A DNA stretch of 64,000 nucleotides from Calothrix sp. NIES-2098 (GTDB lineage: Bacteria > Cyanobacteriota > Cyanobacteriia > Cyanobacteriales > Nostocaceae). The stretch's first letter is position 1. Every line of letters starts with the position of its first letter. The position numbers and the translations under genes are program-made. The stretch spans positions 6,017,001 through 6,081,000 of the forward strand of contig AP018172.1 of NCBI GenBank assembly GCA_002368175.1. Direction: 5' to 3'. Of this stretch, positions 24,474-33,659 are shown in pieces. Below the pieces are notes generated by a model, which did no database searches, was not told the origin of the DNA, and saw only the letters and a program-made list of their open reading frames with translations.

Positions 24474-25763
24474 ATGACACTTGATAATAACCAAGGGCTT
24501 ACCTATAAAAACTCCCAATCTGTGGGACAGTCAGGATTCTCACTGGCTGTTAACTCGAATAATCCCTTTAATCACTCTGGGCTTAACTTCGGACAGAATC
24601 ATGACAGTAAAAAGATTACTGCTGAAAGCAACAGAATTGGTGAGATTGTTCCGGGTCGGGTTGCGAACATCAAAGTGATTGGTGTAGGTGGCGGTGGTGG
24701 TAATGCCGTTAACCGCATGATAGAGTCTGATGTCAGTGGAGTGGAGTTTTGGTCAATTAATACTGATGCTCAAGCTTTGACTTTAGCAGGTGCGCCTAGT
24801 AGGTTACAAATAGGACAGAAATTGACCCGTGGTTTAGGCGCAGGTGGTAATCCTGCTATTGGTCAAAAGGCAGCTGAGGAATCGCGGGATGAAATTGCTA
24901 CAGCTTTGGAAGGTGCTGACCTGGTATTTATTACCGCTGGAATGGGAGGTGGTACAGGAACTGGTGCAGCTCCAATTGTTGCGGAAGTAGCAAAAGAAAT
25001 GGGTGCTCTCACTGTAGGGGTTGTGACACGTCCATTTGTTTTTGAAGGACGCCGTCGTACTAGTCAAGCAGAGCAGGGCATTGAAGGGCTAAAAAGTAGG
25101 GTAGATACGCTGATTATTATCCCTAACAATAAGCTGTTGGAAGTGATACCTGAGCAAACTCCCGTGCAAGAAGCGTTTCGCTATGCGGATGATGTGCTAC
25201 GTCAAGGGGTGCAAGGAATTTCGGATATCATCACCATCCCTGGGTTGGTAAATGTTGACTTTGCTGATGTTCGGGCTGTGATGGCCGATGCGGGATCGGC
25301 ATTGATGGGTATAGGAGTTAGCTCTGGGAAATCAAGAGCTAGAGAAGCTGCGATCGCTGCTATTTCCTCACCTTTACTAGAATGTTCTATTGAAGGAGCT
25401 AGAGGAGTTGTTTTTAACATTACTGGTGGTAGCGACCTCACCTTGCATGAAGTGAACGCTGCCGCAGAAACAATCTATGAAGTAGTTGATCCCAACGCCA
25501 ATATTATTTTTGGTGCTGTGATTGATGACAGGCTCCAAGGTGAAGTACGTATTACTGTAATTGCAACTGGTTTTACTGGCGAACTACAAGCAGCACCACA
25601 ACAAACTGTAGCAAACACAAGGGTTGCAACCCCTCCCCCGAAGCGTCCTATGTCACAGCCACCTGCTGCTAGTCCCCCAACACCAATTGCAGAGCCAAAA
25701 GAAAAACCTGTATTAGATATTCCTGATTTTCTCCAACGGCGGCGTAACCCACCAAAGAATTGA
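24474..25763 (+). CDS. ftsZ: Cell division protein FtsZ
   Basis: A 429-residue tubulin-like GTPase that forms the division ring. The GTP-binding GGGTGTGAAP motif is at about residues 162-171, and VGGGGGNAVNRMI (about 71-83) is the first nucleotide loop. The C-terminal peptide LDIPDFLQRRR, which binds division partners, is intact after a proline-rich linker. The N-terminal extension of about 60 residues before the core is typical of filamentous cyanobacteria. Start chosen at the first ATG. Confidence 0.97.
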   Translation: MTLDNNQGLTYKNSQSVGQSGFSLAVNSNNPFNHSGLNFGQNHDSKKITAESNRIGEIVPGRVANIKVIGVGGGGGNAVNRMIESDVSGVEFWSINTDAQALTLAGAPSRLQIGQKLTRGLGAGGNPAIGQKAAEESRDEIATALEGADLVFITAGMGGGTGTGAAPIVAEVAKEMGALTVGVVTRPFVFEGRRRTSQAEQGIEGLKSRVDTLIIIPNNKLLEVIPEQTPVQEAFRYADDVLRQGVQGISDIITIPGLVNVDFADVRAVMADAGSALMGIGVSSGKSRAREAAIAAISSPLLECSIEGARGVVFNITGGSDLTLHEVNAAAETIYEVVDPNANIIFGAVIDDRLQGEVRITVIATGFTGELQAAPQQTVANTRVATPPPKRPMSQPPAASPPTPIAEPKEKPVLDIPDFLQRRRNPPKN

Positions 25764-26184
25764 GTTTGTAAGAATTCAGATTGAAGATGAAATTGGAATT
25801 TTCAAGTCGGGTTGAGCGCTATATATAAATTGCTGGCTATTGAGTTGCTTCAGGGCAGGAACAGCAATTCCTTATTTATCCCTGATATAGCCAATTGCCA
25901 ACGAAACTCTTCAACACTAAACACAAAATCTAATGAACTTGGGCATGGGTCTTTTGAACTTAGATGTCCTCAAGTAAGTTGGGAATAAAACTGTCAGGAT
26001 GAAGAGTTTTGAAAAATATTATTACTTTCTTTGCTACCATCAGCATATTTCTGAAAAGCGGGAAGACTAATTTAACTAAGACTGCACTCGCTTATGTAAG
26101 TTTGCTTGGCTGTCAGGAAAATTAAATAGGTGTAGGCTTCCCGGAATTTAAAAATGCGAAGAAACTAGAAAAGGTAAATAAATT
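25764..26184. other. Intergenic region between convergent ftsZ and gshB
   Basis: No gene seen. TTGCTGGCTAT near 25829 is partly complementary to ATAGCCAATTGC near 25886 and may form a weak terminator stem after ftsZ. Otherwise there is nothing notable. Confidence 0.45.
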
Positions 26185-27165
26185 CTATTTTTTACGTTGT
26201 AGAGTCTGCTCAACCCAGAGAATGACAAGACGACCAAGGCTAGTACCATTGAATCTGTCAATCTCGCGCACTCCAGTCGGACTGGTGACGTTGACTTCGG
26301 TCAAGTAACCGCCGATCACGTCAATACCTACAAAAATTAAGCCATCTTGGCGTAATTTTTCAGCAATTTGGGTACAAATTTCATGCTCTCTTGAGGTAAT
26401 TTCAGTTTGAGCAACTGTACCGCCAGTCGCCATATTGTTGCGAAAGTCACTGCCACTAGATAGACGATTGAGGGCACCAATCGGTTCGCCATTCAGGAGG
26501 ATAATTCTTTTATCTCCGTCTTTTGCCTGTGGTAAGTAAGTTTGTACCATGACTGGTACTCGACCTTGAAAAGTACTAAGTTCAACAATTGAGTTGAAAT
26601 TGCGATCGCTTGATTGTAAAAATAAAATTCCTTCTCCAGCTTTGTTGCCTAGTGGTTTGAGAACAGTTGCCCCTTTTGCTTCTACAAATTTACGGATAAC
26701 GTGCTTATCAGCACTCACTATGGTTTCTGGAATTACATTGGTAAACTGAAGCGCGTACATTTTTTCGTTTGCGCCTCTGATACCCTTAGGACTGTTTATT
26801 ATTAAGGTTTTGTCTTGGTTAATGTAATCCAGAATATAGGTTGCATAGAGGTAGGAATCGTTGACTGGTGGATCTGTCCGCATAAATACAGCATCCATTG
26901 TGTCCAGGCAAGTGAAAGCAGGTTGAGCTTCGCTCAACTTGTACCAAGGATTGACTGCAAAATAGCGTCCTTCCACCAACTGCACTGGTATGAGTTCTAC
27001 ACGCTGTAAGATAGCCCAGGCTTTGCCTTCTACTACACTCAAGAGATTAGCTTGTGTTACCCAAACTTCGTGTCCTAGGATTTGCGCTGCTTCCATCAGA
27101 GCAACACTAGTATCATGGCATGGATCGAGCTGATGGATGGGATCAATGATAAAAGCTAGTTTCAC
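26185..27165 (-). CDS. gshB: Glutathione synthetase
   Basis: From the GTG at 27163-27165 the protein has 326 residues. GAGG eight bases upstream favours this over a GTG six codons earlier. The N-terminus VKLAFIIDPIHQLDPCHDTSVALMEAA and the ATP-grasp features (GNKAGEGILFL, FVGIDVIGGYLTEVNVTSPTG) identify GshB, which joins gamma-glutamylcysteine and glycine. It is the second gene after grxC on the minus strand, about 120 bases apart. The pairing of gshB and grxC makes sense because glutaredoxin uses glutathione. Confidence 0.95.
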   Translation of the reverse strand: MKLAFIIDPIHQLDPCHDTSVALMEAAQILGHEVWVTQANLLSVVEGKAWAILQRVELIPVQLVEGRYFAVNPWYKLSEAQPAFTCLDTMDAVFMRTDPPVNDSYLYATYILDYINQDKTLIINSPKGIRGANEKMYALQFTNVIPETIVSADKHVIRKFVEAKGATVLKPLGNKAGEGILFLQSSDRNFNSIVELSTFQGRVPVMVQTYLPQAKDGDKRIILLNGEPIGALNRLSSGSDFRNNMATGGTVAQTEITSREHEICTQIAEKLRQDGLIFVGIDVIGGYLTEVNVTSPTGVREIDRFNGTSLGRLVILWVEQTLQRKK

Positions 27166-27284
27166 GCTTTTTGCCTCAATCACCAGGAAAATTAACTTTA
27201 TTCAATTTAGATTATCTCCTGATGTTTAAGCTGATTTACACCCAGTTTTGTTGCTAGCAAGCCTCATTCTAGTCATTTGTCCTG

Positions 27285-27557
27285 CTATACGCTATTGCTA
27301 GAAGTTAGTAGATCGTCTAGCTTGCCTTGATTTTCTAAAACATAAATATCATCACAACCACCAACATGATTGTCATTGATGAAAATTTGTGGTAAAGAGC
27401 GTCTTCCATTTGCTCTTTGAGCCATTTTAGCCCGTGCTGTCTCGTCTCCATCAATCTTATATTCGATAAATTCTACCCCTTTATTATTCAGCAAATTTTT
27501 CGCCCGGATGCAAAATGGGCAAGTTCTCCAGGTATAGATTTCTACCTTAGCAGCCAT
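27285..27557 (-). CDS. grxC: Glutaredoxin 3
   Basis: From the ATG at 27555-27557 the protein has 90 residues. GAGG upstream supports this start, and the longer frame adds 42 unrelated residues. The dithiol active site is CPFC (about residues 13-16). The cis-proline LPQIFI and the GGCDDI glutathione-binding motif are in place. It reduces disulfides and mixed disulfides using glutathione, made by the neighbouring GshB. Confidence 0.95.
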   Translation of the reverse strand: MAAKVEIYTWRTCPFCIRAKNLLNNKGVEFIEYKIDGDETARAKMAQRANGRRSLPQIFINDNHVGGCDDIYVLENQGKLDDLLTSSNSV

Positions 27558-28085
27558 AACGTCCTCAACTTGATTTAATATTCTTAATTTTAGAACGTTG
27601 GCACTAGCTGTAGCTGCTTTATTTAAGTTTGGGTTAAATTTCAAAAGTGACCCAATAGATTTATACAAATAAAGGTTAGTCAATAGTCGATAGGCTATTA
27701 GCTATAGACTCTTGACTAATGTTATTTTTGCACCAGGTTTGTTAATTAACTGAATGGTATTCCAGTTTAAATACGAGTAACCTCAGCAACTATACGGTGT
27801 TTATTTTTGTGGTTTAATTTGAATTAAGTATTAACCGCTACTCAGTTTGTAGTTCAATAATAGTAAAAGCTATGCGTAAAGTAATTTCTAATTTACTAAT
27901 ACAGCGTAAATTCTAAATTATCACTTCTTCAAAAATTAGTTTGATCGCGCTAATGGGTTATTTCCAGAGAAATGAGTGAAGATGCACCGGATACGGTGCG
28001 ACCATATGTTCTGGTTTTAATCTTTATGTATGTTAAGTAACATTGTGTATCCGGTACTCACCTATCAGACGCTAAAAGCTAGAAT
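27558..28085. other. Intergenic region between grxC and the PEP-CTERM gene
   Basis: No gene seen. Near the right side a hairpin GCACC-GGATAC-GGTGC at about 27984-27999 overlaps a 9-bp inverted pair (ACCGGATAC 27986-27994 and GTATCCGGT 28047-28055). It might terminate the gene at 28086. Confidence 0.45.
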
Positions 28086-28904
28086 TTAAACTTGTACTAG
28101 AGGCTTTTTTTTCAGCACTTTCAGCGTACTCAATGCCAATAATCCAAGCGCAGCGGTTGTACTCGGTTCAGGTACTTTTTTAGGTGGAGGTGGCGGTGGA
28201 GTATAATAAGTGCCTTGGTTTTGTATAAGACTAGGTTCACTTAAACTTGTACCGTACTGGAAACGAACATTGTTAATCTTTTTGATATCAAAATTAGTAG
28301 CCAGACCTGATAAAACGAATGTAGCAGAATCTTTGACAAAAGTGCCTGCTTTTACGGCTGGATTTGGACTATCGTAACCGCTGATAATACCGTAATTAAA
28401 TTGCTGTCCCCCACCTCCTTGGAAAATACCTAAGCCAGCAGTACCTATACCGTAATTTTGGGTTATCCCAGGAAGATCTGTTGAGCCATTGCCTGTGTTT
28501 GGCAATTTCCATTCATTAAGAGCCTTAAGATCGACATTATTTGTGGTGCTAGCACCATTGTTAGCAACCACTTTTGGTGCTATTGCTGAAGACAAAGATA
28601 AACCTGTGGGATTACCTGTAATATCCCAGAAAAAGGCTGTCAGAATATCAGAAGGCACTGTAGCACCTGGCCCTATGTTAGTTAAGGTGACTTGTAATTT
28701 ACCTTGACTGATAAGTGAGTCATCAAAGACAACTTTTGCGCCCAGAGCATTAGTAGCACCACCCGATGCTGAGTTAGTTCCTGTGGCTGAAAAAGTCATA
28801 GTAGCAGCATTTGCTTTAGGTATGTGCGCAGCCGTAACCACAGCTAATGCTGATACAAAGTAGGTTAGATAACCCAATAATTGCTTGGAATATGCTTGAG
28901 ACAT
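28086..28904 (-). CDS. PEP-CTERM sorting-domain exported protein
   Basis: From the ATG at 28902-28904 the protein has 272 residues. A signal peptide (LLGYLTYFVSALAVVTAAHIP...ANAA) starts it. The body is Gly/Asn/Thr-rich and beta-like (GGGGQQFNYGIISGYDS). A proline run is followed by the tripartite sorting tail VPEPSTTAALGLLALSTLKVLKKK: VPEP, a hydrophobic helix and a basic end. Such proteins are processed by exosortase and secreted or surface-bound. No exosortase gene is in this window. The specific function is unknown. Confidence 0.85.
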   Translation of the reverse strand: MSQAYSKQLLGYLTYFVSALAVVTAAHIPKANAATMTFSATGTNSASGGATNALGAKVVFDDSLISQGKLQVTLTNIGPGATVPSDILTAFFWDITGNPTGLSLSSAIAPKVVANNGASTTNNVDLKALNEWKLPNTGNGSTDLPGITQNYGIGTAGLGIFQGGGGQQFNYGIISGYDSPNPAVKAGTFVKDSATFVLSGLATNFDIKKINNVRFQYGTSLSEPSLIQNQGTYYTPPPPPPKKVPEPSTTAALGLLALSTLKVLKKKPLVQV

Positions 28905-29256
28905 GCGGATTAAAACCCTCGGTTTTAGTTTAGGGCTAGAAGAGTATTTCAAATCTATCGGGATTGCACAAGGAAATATGAATATAAATTGGCACAAAAA
29001 ATTGAGCTAGTCTACGGTTGTTCTCTAACTTCATTTAAAATTTACTTGAGCGTTGAATATTATTTTTTATAGTTGATTGCCATGAGTATAGTAGCTTTAC
29101 GGTGACTATAGATATAGCCAACATCCGTAATAGTTACTATTATTTTTGCTCAGATTAATTTTGATCTTATACATTTATTGACAAATATATTCTTATCAAA
29201 CTAGAGTTTAGTATTTGCTAGTGAAATACTTAAATATTCATCTATAGCATTTACAC
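28905..29256. other. AT-rich intergenic region
   Basis: No gene or clear structure seen between the PEP-CTERM gene start and the end of the oxygenase gene. It should contain the promoter of the PEP-CTERM gene. Confidence 0.5.
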
Positions 29257-29949
29257 TTAGTTTGCGGTGCGATTAATCCAACCGTTAATAGTAAAGCGGC
29301 TATCTGCAAAAGCTTGAGATGGGCAACTAACAGGCCGTACTTCGTGCATATAGCGGCTGAGGAAGAAGACAATACTATTGTTACGAGGCTCAACTGTGTT
29401 AAATAAATCAGAATTTACATAAAATTTATTAGAGATTTGACTATCATAGATCAGTAACTCTCCACCAGAGAAAGGTTTAGGTTCTCGATAAAAGTAATAA
29501 ACGTAAGTAAGTTCTCTGAGAAAAGTTTCTGGACTACCGTTATCATTATGGATTTTGTAATAATGACCATCATTATGTGCGGTGAGTTGGCTTTCAATAT
29601 AATTGATGGCAAATGATTGTAGTCCTAATTTGGTGATTACATCAGGTATAATCGCGTCTATTTTCTGTAAGATGAGTTCGGAAAATTCGGGAAAGGAGTA
29701 GAGAACCAATGATTCCCGATAATTCATAGCGTTAGTGGAAGTACTGGTAGGTACAAAATCTGCTTTCTTTTCTAGAACATATTTGAGTAGTTGCTGATGT
29801 TCATCTGGTGTTAAAAAGTTTTCTATTTGGAGATATTCAGAAGACAAAGCATTAACATTTACTAGTTGAACTGTTTCTATCGCCTGTACTGAAATTTCGG
29901 GTTCTGTAGTCATATTGGTTTCCACTTTATCTTTAAAAGCAAATGCCAT
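29257..29949 (-). CDS. 2-oxoglutarate/Fe(II)-dependent dioxygenase (prolyl 4-hydroxylase-like)
   Basis: About 230 residues from the ATG at 29947-29949; a second ATG at 29911-29913 is also possible. The Fe(II) ligands are visible as H-x-D in KIHNDNGSPET and a distal His in RYMHEVRPV. The 2-oxoglutarate-binding Arg is in DSRFTINGW. The N-terminal motif IENFLTPDEHQQLL matches prolyl-hydroxylase-like proteins. Hydroxylation of a protein or small molecule is expected, with unknown substrate. It lies downstream of hflX on the same strand but 41 bases apart from its end. Confidence 0.82.
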   Translation of the reverse strand: MAFAFKDKVETNMTTEPEISVQAIETVQLVNVNALSSEYLQIENFLTPDEHQQLLKYVLEKKADFVPTSTSTNAMNYRESLVLYSFPEFSELILQKIDAIIPDVITKLGLQSFAINYIESQLTAHNDGHYYKIHNDNGSPETFLRELTYVYYFYREPKPFSGGELLIYDSQISNKFYVNSDLFNTVEPRNNSIVFFLSRYMHEVRPVSCPSQAFADSRFTINGWINRTAN

Positions 29950-30002
29950 AGTGAGATTCACTACGGCATTTTAACTGAAACACAAAAGTTATTTTTTAGT
30001 AT

Positions 30003-31595
30003 TTACCGAGAGTCAACAGCGTATTGAATTAGCTGGGTTAAGCGATGGCGTAAGGTTTCTAATCCTAAGCGCTGGCTAGCAGAAATAAATACTGCTAGAG
30101 GAAATTCTTCCCTAGCTAAAGCTAAGGTTTCGCTATTGACTCGATCGATCTTGTTAAAAGCAACCAATGCTGGGCCTGGAGTCACTGGCATTTGAGCTAA
30201 GATTTCTCTAACTGAGCGAATATGACTCAACCAAGCTGGATGAGATAAATCGACTAAGTGTAGTAAAGCATCTGCTTCTGTGACTTCCTCTAAGGTAGCC
30301 CGAAAAGCATCCATTAATGAGACAGGTAATTCGTGTATAAATCCTACCGTATCTGTCAGTAGTATTTCTTGAGATTCACCTGTTTCGGCATGAGGAATCA
30401 CCAGGCGGCGTGTGGTGGGGTCAAGAGTGGCAAACAGCTGGTCTGCTGTATATACTTCGGCATTGGTGAGGGCATTTAGCAAGGTGGATTTACCAGCATT
30501 CGTATAACCAACTAAAGCTACTGAGGGTACTTCCCGATGCTGTCGGCGCTGGCGTAAGCGGGAACGATGTGCTTGCAGCTGGTTAACTTCTTGTTGCAAA
30601 CGCGAAATGCGCCGTTGAATAGCACGGCGTTCAGTTTCTAGTTTTGTTTCACCAGGGCCACGAGTACCAATACCACCTCCTAACCGGGACATTGCTTGCC
30701 CTCTACCAGTCAGCCGCGGCAGCATATATTCAAGCTGTGCCAGTTCTACTTGTAACTTACCAGCACGGGACTGAGCGCGTTGGGCAAATATATCCAAAAT
30801 TACTTCGGTACGGTCAACTACCCGCACACCAATCTGCGCTTCTAAATTACGGACTTGGGCGGGTGAGAGGTCGCGGTCAAATACTACTAGATTTGCCCCC
30901 AAAGTTTGAGCAGTCAGGGCGACTTCTTGGACTTTGCCCTCACCGACTACTGTTTGAGGATGAATACGCGATCGCTTTTGCTGTACTGTCTGCAATACAT
31001 CGCCCCCAGCTGTATCTACCAAGCGTGCTAATTCCGCTAAGGTATCGTGGAATGCTAGAGGAGTCATCTCATCTGTCATCACTCCCACAATTAACACGCG
31101 ATCGTGGTCAATATCTACTTGCTGGGCAACAAATTCGCGCTGAAATTCTGCTTCCAGATTTTCTACTAAATCTATCAAATCTTGCTGTGTCAACTCATCC
31201 AAACTCAGAGGTGGTGACACACTCCAGCTAGGAGATTGGACAGCACTCGACCCGACTTTAGATAAAGTTGCACTGGCTAGCATAGGCTGAGACTCTTGGG
31301 GTGTCAGGTGAGCCAAATAAGCTTCTTTGACATACCCAGCAGCGCCTCCGCCTCGGCGGGTAAATCCTGTTCCGGTAATATTGAGTACTGCTAAAGCATC
31401 TAAGCGTTGCAAGGCCATAGCCGTCAGCGCCGCTTCATTTGGCGGTTCTGACTTCAGATGAGTGGCAATGCAACGAATACCGCTAAGTCGTTCTGCAGCA
31501 TAACGGGGCAGTTCTAACGGTGGAATTTGCGTTTGACGCGGTGTGCCTACCCCTACGCGAATCACTTGTCCGCGACGGTTGAGGTAGGCACACAC
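30003..31595 (-). CDS. hflX: GTPase HflX
   Basis: The frame beginning at GTG 31593-31595 gives 530 residues. The HflX N-domain and glycine-rich loop GGGIGTRGPGETKLE are present, followed by the G domain with GYTNAGKSTLLNAL (G1), DTVGFIHELP (G3) and NKID (G4). HflX binds 50S subunits and rescues stalled ribosomes. The reading frame stays open for a further 68 codons upstream, to 31799. It encodes a protein-like sequence (ETIYGNLQGLKSSQLKQLQ) but contains no ATG, GTG or TTG, so the true N-terminus is uncertain. Confidence 0.93.
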   Translation of the reverse strand: MCAYLNRRGQVIRVGVGTPRQTQIPPLELPRYAAERLSGIRCIATHLKSEPPNEAALTAMALQRLDALAVLNITGTGFTRRGGGAAGYVKEAYLAHLTPQESQPMLASATLSKVGSSAVQSPSWSVSPPLSLDELTQQDLIDLVENLEAEFQREFVAQQVDIDHDRVLIVGVMTDEMTPLAFHDTLAELARLVDTAGGDVLQTVQQKRSRIHPQTVVGEGKVQEVALTAQTLGANLVVFDRDLSPAQVRNLEAQIGVRVVDRTEVILDIFAQRAQSRAGKLQVELAQLEYMLPRLTGRGQAMSRLGGGIGTRGPGETKLETERRAIQRRISRLQQEVNQLQAHRSRLRQRRQHREVPSVALVGYTNAGKSTLLNALTNAEVYTADQLFATLDPTTRRLVIPHAETGESQEILLTDTVGFIHELPVSLMDAFRATLEEVTEADALLHLVDLSHPAWLSHIRSVREILAQMPVTPGPALVAFNKIDRVNSETLALAREEFPLAVFISASQRLGLETLRHRLTQLIQYAVDSR

Positions 31596-32017
31596 AGGCT
31601 GATTGATTTCTGTGCTAATTGCTGCCAGACGCTGGGCAAATTCGGACGTAGTTATGCGATCGCCCGGTATGCGCTGGTGATATAGCCGCTGTAGCTGCTT
31701 CAGCTGGCTAGATTTTAAACCTTGGAGATTTCCGTAGATAGTCTCTATAGGCGTTTCTGACCAGTAAAATGGTCCCCCGAATCCTTCTATAAGTCTATTT
31801 TACAACATGCTTCAAGGTTCAAAGTCTAGCTGATGAGGCTGGCATTGGGATGCAGCAGTCTTAATTTTTTTATTTAATAAAATTTTATGATACGATAGAC
31901 AGTTTACTTAGGCGTTCAGCACTTCAACCATTGACTGAAAATCGCCTAGCAGATTGTTGAAACTCTGATGGCTGATGTGAAAAAGTATAGTAAACAGTTG
32001 AATTTACTTATATTTCT

Positions 32018-32206
32018 ATGACTGAGTCAACAGAAGTTTGGTATGTTGTTAAGCGTCCTGCTGGTTCTTGCGAGATCGTCTGCAACTTAATTGCTGAAGA
32101 AGATAATCTAGAGATTATAGAACATTGGGGGCCATTTACTTCTCAAGGAGAAGCGATCGCCCGTCGTGTCGGATTAATTAGGGCTGGCAAGTGCCAACCC
32201 CAATAA
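32018..32206 (+). CDS. Small hypothetical protein (62 aa)
   Basis: A 62-residue soluble protein starting MTESTEVWYVVKRPAGSCEI and ending EHWGPFTSQGEAIARRVGLI-RAGKC. The WGPF and EAIARRVGLIRAGKCQP motifs look like those of a small cyanobacterial family of unknown function. No catalytic motif is visible. It stands alone, convergent with the Ctp protease gene and divergent from hflX. Confidence 0.7.
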   Translation: MTESTEVWYVVKRPAGSCEIVCNLIAEEDNLEIIEHWGPFTSQGEAIARRVGLIRAGKCQPQ

Positions 32207-32229
32207 ATTCAAGAAATAATTTACAATTT

Positions 32230-33513
32230 TTAATTTTTCCCTACACTAGTGGTGCCCCTAGCAGCAATTTGCTTGCCTAGCACTTCTACTGCCTTAGCGA
32301 ATTGTGGATCTTGGAGGGTGGCAAATTTGTCCCGTTCGTTGAGCCACAAATCTTTCCTTTGGGCATCGGTCAAATCCACCTTCACATCGGGATCGATACC
32401 ATGCTTATTAATATCTTTACCACTTGGGGTATGGTATTTAGCGATCGTCACCGCTAATCCGGAGCCATCTTCTAGCGGGCGTACAGATTGTACCAAGCCC
32501 TTGCCAAAGGTTTGACTGCCTACCAAGGTAGCACGTTTGTTGTCTTGCAAAGCTCCAGAGAGGATTTCGCTGGCACTAGCTGAACCTTTATCTACCAAAA
32601 CGACCAACGGCTTATCTGTCAAAGCACGTCCATTGGCTATTTCTCGCTCTTGCTCACCTTGACGATCAATTGTGGAGACAATTGTGCCTTTATTCAGCCA
32701 CATCCGAGCAATTTCCACACTTGAGAAGAGTAAACCACCAGGATTGCCACGCAGATCCATGACATAACCAACTACTTGTTTGGTTTCTAAGTCTTTAATG
32801 GCATTTCGCATTTCTTTGCCAGCATTGGCGCTGAACTGGTTTAGGCGAATGTAACCTATATTTCCAGCTGGAGTTTGTTTTTGTGAAAACTTCACTGGAT
32901 GGATTTCAATTCGTGCCCGTGTAATTTCAAAATCCTTAGTTTGACCGCTACGCCTAATAGTTAGTTTTACCTTAGAGCCTGCTTCACCGCGAATGAGGGA
33001 CACTGCCTGGTTTGTATCCATCCCCTCAGTACTTTTACCGTCGATTTTGAGAATTTCATCCTTGGCTAAAATACCAGCCTTAAATGCTGGAGTATCCTCA
33101 ATCGGGGCGATCACAACAAGCTGCTTTGTTTTTTCATCCTGACTGATTGTGATACCAATACCTGTTAACTCACCAGAGGTATCAACTTGCATATTTTTAA
33201 ATTCCTCTGGGTCCATGAACCGGGTATAAGGGTCATCTAGCTTTTTCAGCATTTCCCGGATGGACTTATAAGCTTCTTTTTTACTACTGTAGGACTTACT
33301 TAAGTACTCCTTCCGTACAGCCTGCCAATCTACTTGATTAAAAGTACCGTCTACGTATTGGCGCTGCACAACTTGCCAAACTTCGTCTATCAGTTCCTTG
33401 GGACTGTTATTTAAGGCCTGACCTCGTGAGTGAATGCCAAGGCTCGTAATAGCAATAGTTGAGAGCGTCACTGCCGTAGCACCCAAAACCAGCTTACTTT
33501 TTGTAATCACCAT
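32230..33513 (-). CDS. ctpC: Carboxyl-terminal processing protease (S41)
   Basis: From the ATG at 33511-33513 the protein has 427 residues. An N-terminal hydrophobic segment (LVLGATAVTLSTIAITSLGI) acts as signal or anchor. A PDZ domain at about 110-190 (GIGITISQDEK, IEDTPAFKAGILAKDEILKIDG) is followed by the S41 catalytic domain. The nucleophile Ser is in DKGSASASEILSGAL and the general-base Lys in SQTFGKGLVQ. Cyanobacteria have several Ctp paralogues, and CtpA matures D1. This resembles CtpC or CtpB more than CtpA, so the symbol is tentative. Confidence 0.88.
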   Translation of the reverse strand: MVITKSKLVLGATAVTLSTIAITSLGIHSRGQALNNSPKELIDEVWQVVQRQYVDGTFNQVDWQAVRKEYLSKSYSSKKEAYKSIREMLKKLDDPYTRFMDPEEFKNMQVDTSGELTGIGITISQDEKTKQLVVIAPIEDTPAFKAGILAKDEILKIDGKSTEGMDTNQAVSLIRGEAGSKVKLTIRRSGQTKDFEITRARIEIHPVKFSQKQTPAGNIGYIRLNQFSANAGKEMRNAIKDLETKQVVGYVMDLRGNPGGLLFSSVEIARMWLNKGTIVSTIDRQGEQEREIANGRALTDKPLVVLVDKGSASASEILSGALQDNKRATLVGSQTFGKGLVQSVRPLEDGSGLAVTIAKYHTPSGKDINKHGIDPDVKVDLTDAQRKDLWLNERDKFATLQDPQFAKAVEVLGKQIAARGTTSVGKN

Positions 33514-33659
33514 AATGACAGCTGCGCCAGAGGAAAAATTTTGTATAGTCAGTATGCTCAATCTAACACAGGGTATCACTGTAACAGACGAGCATGTATT
33601 CTTATTACAGCAAAATACTTGGCGATCCGGCGACCACAATGGTCGCCGTTACGAAAATT

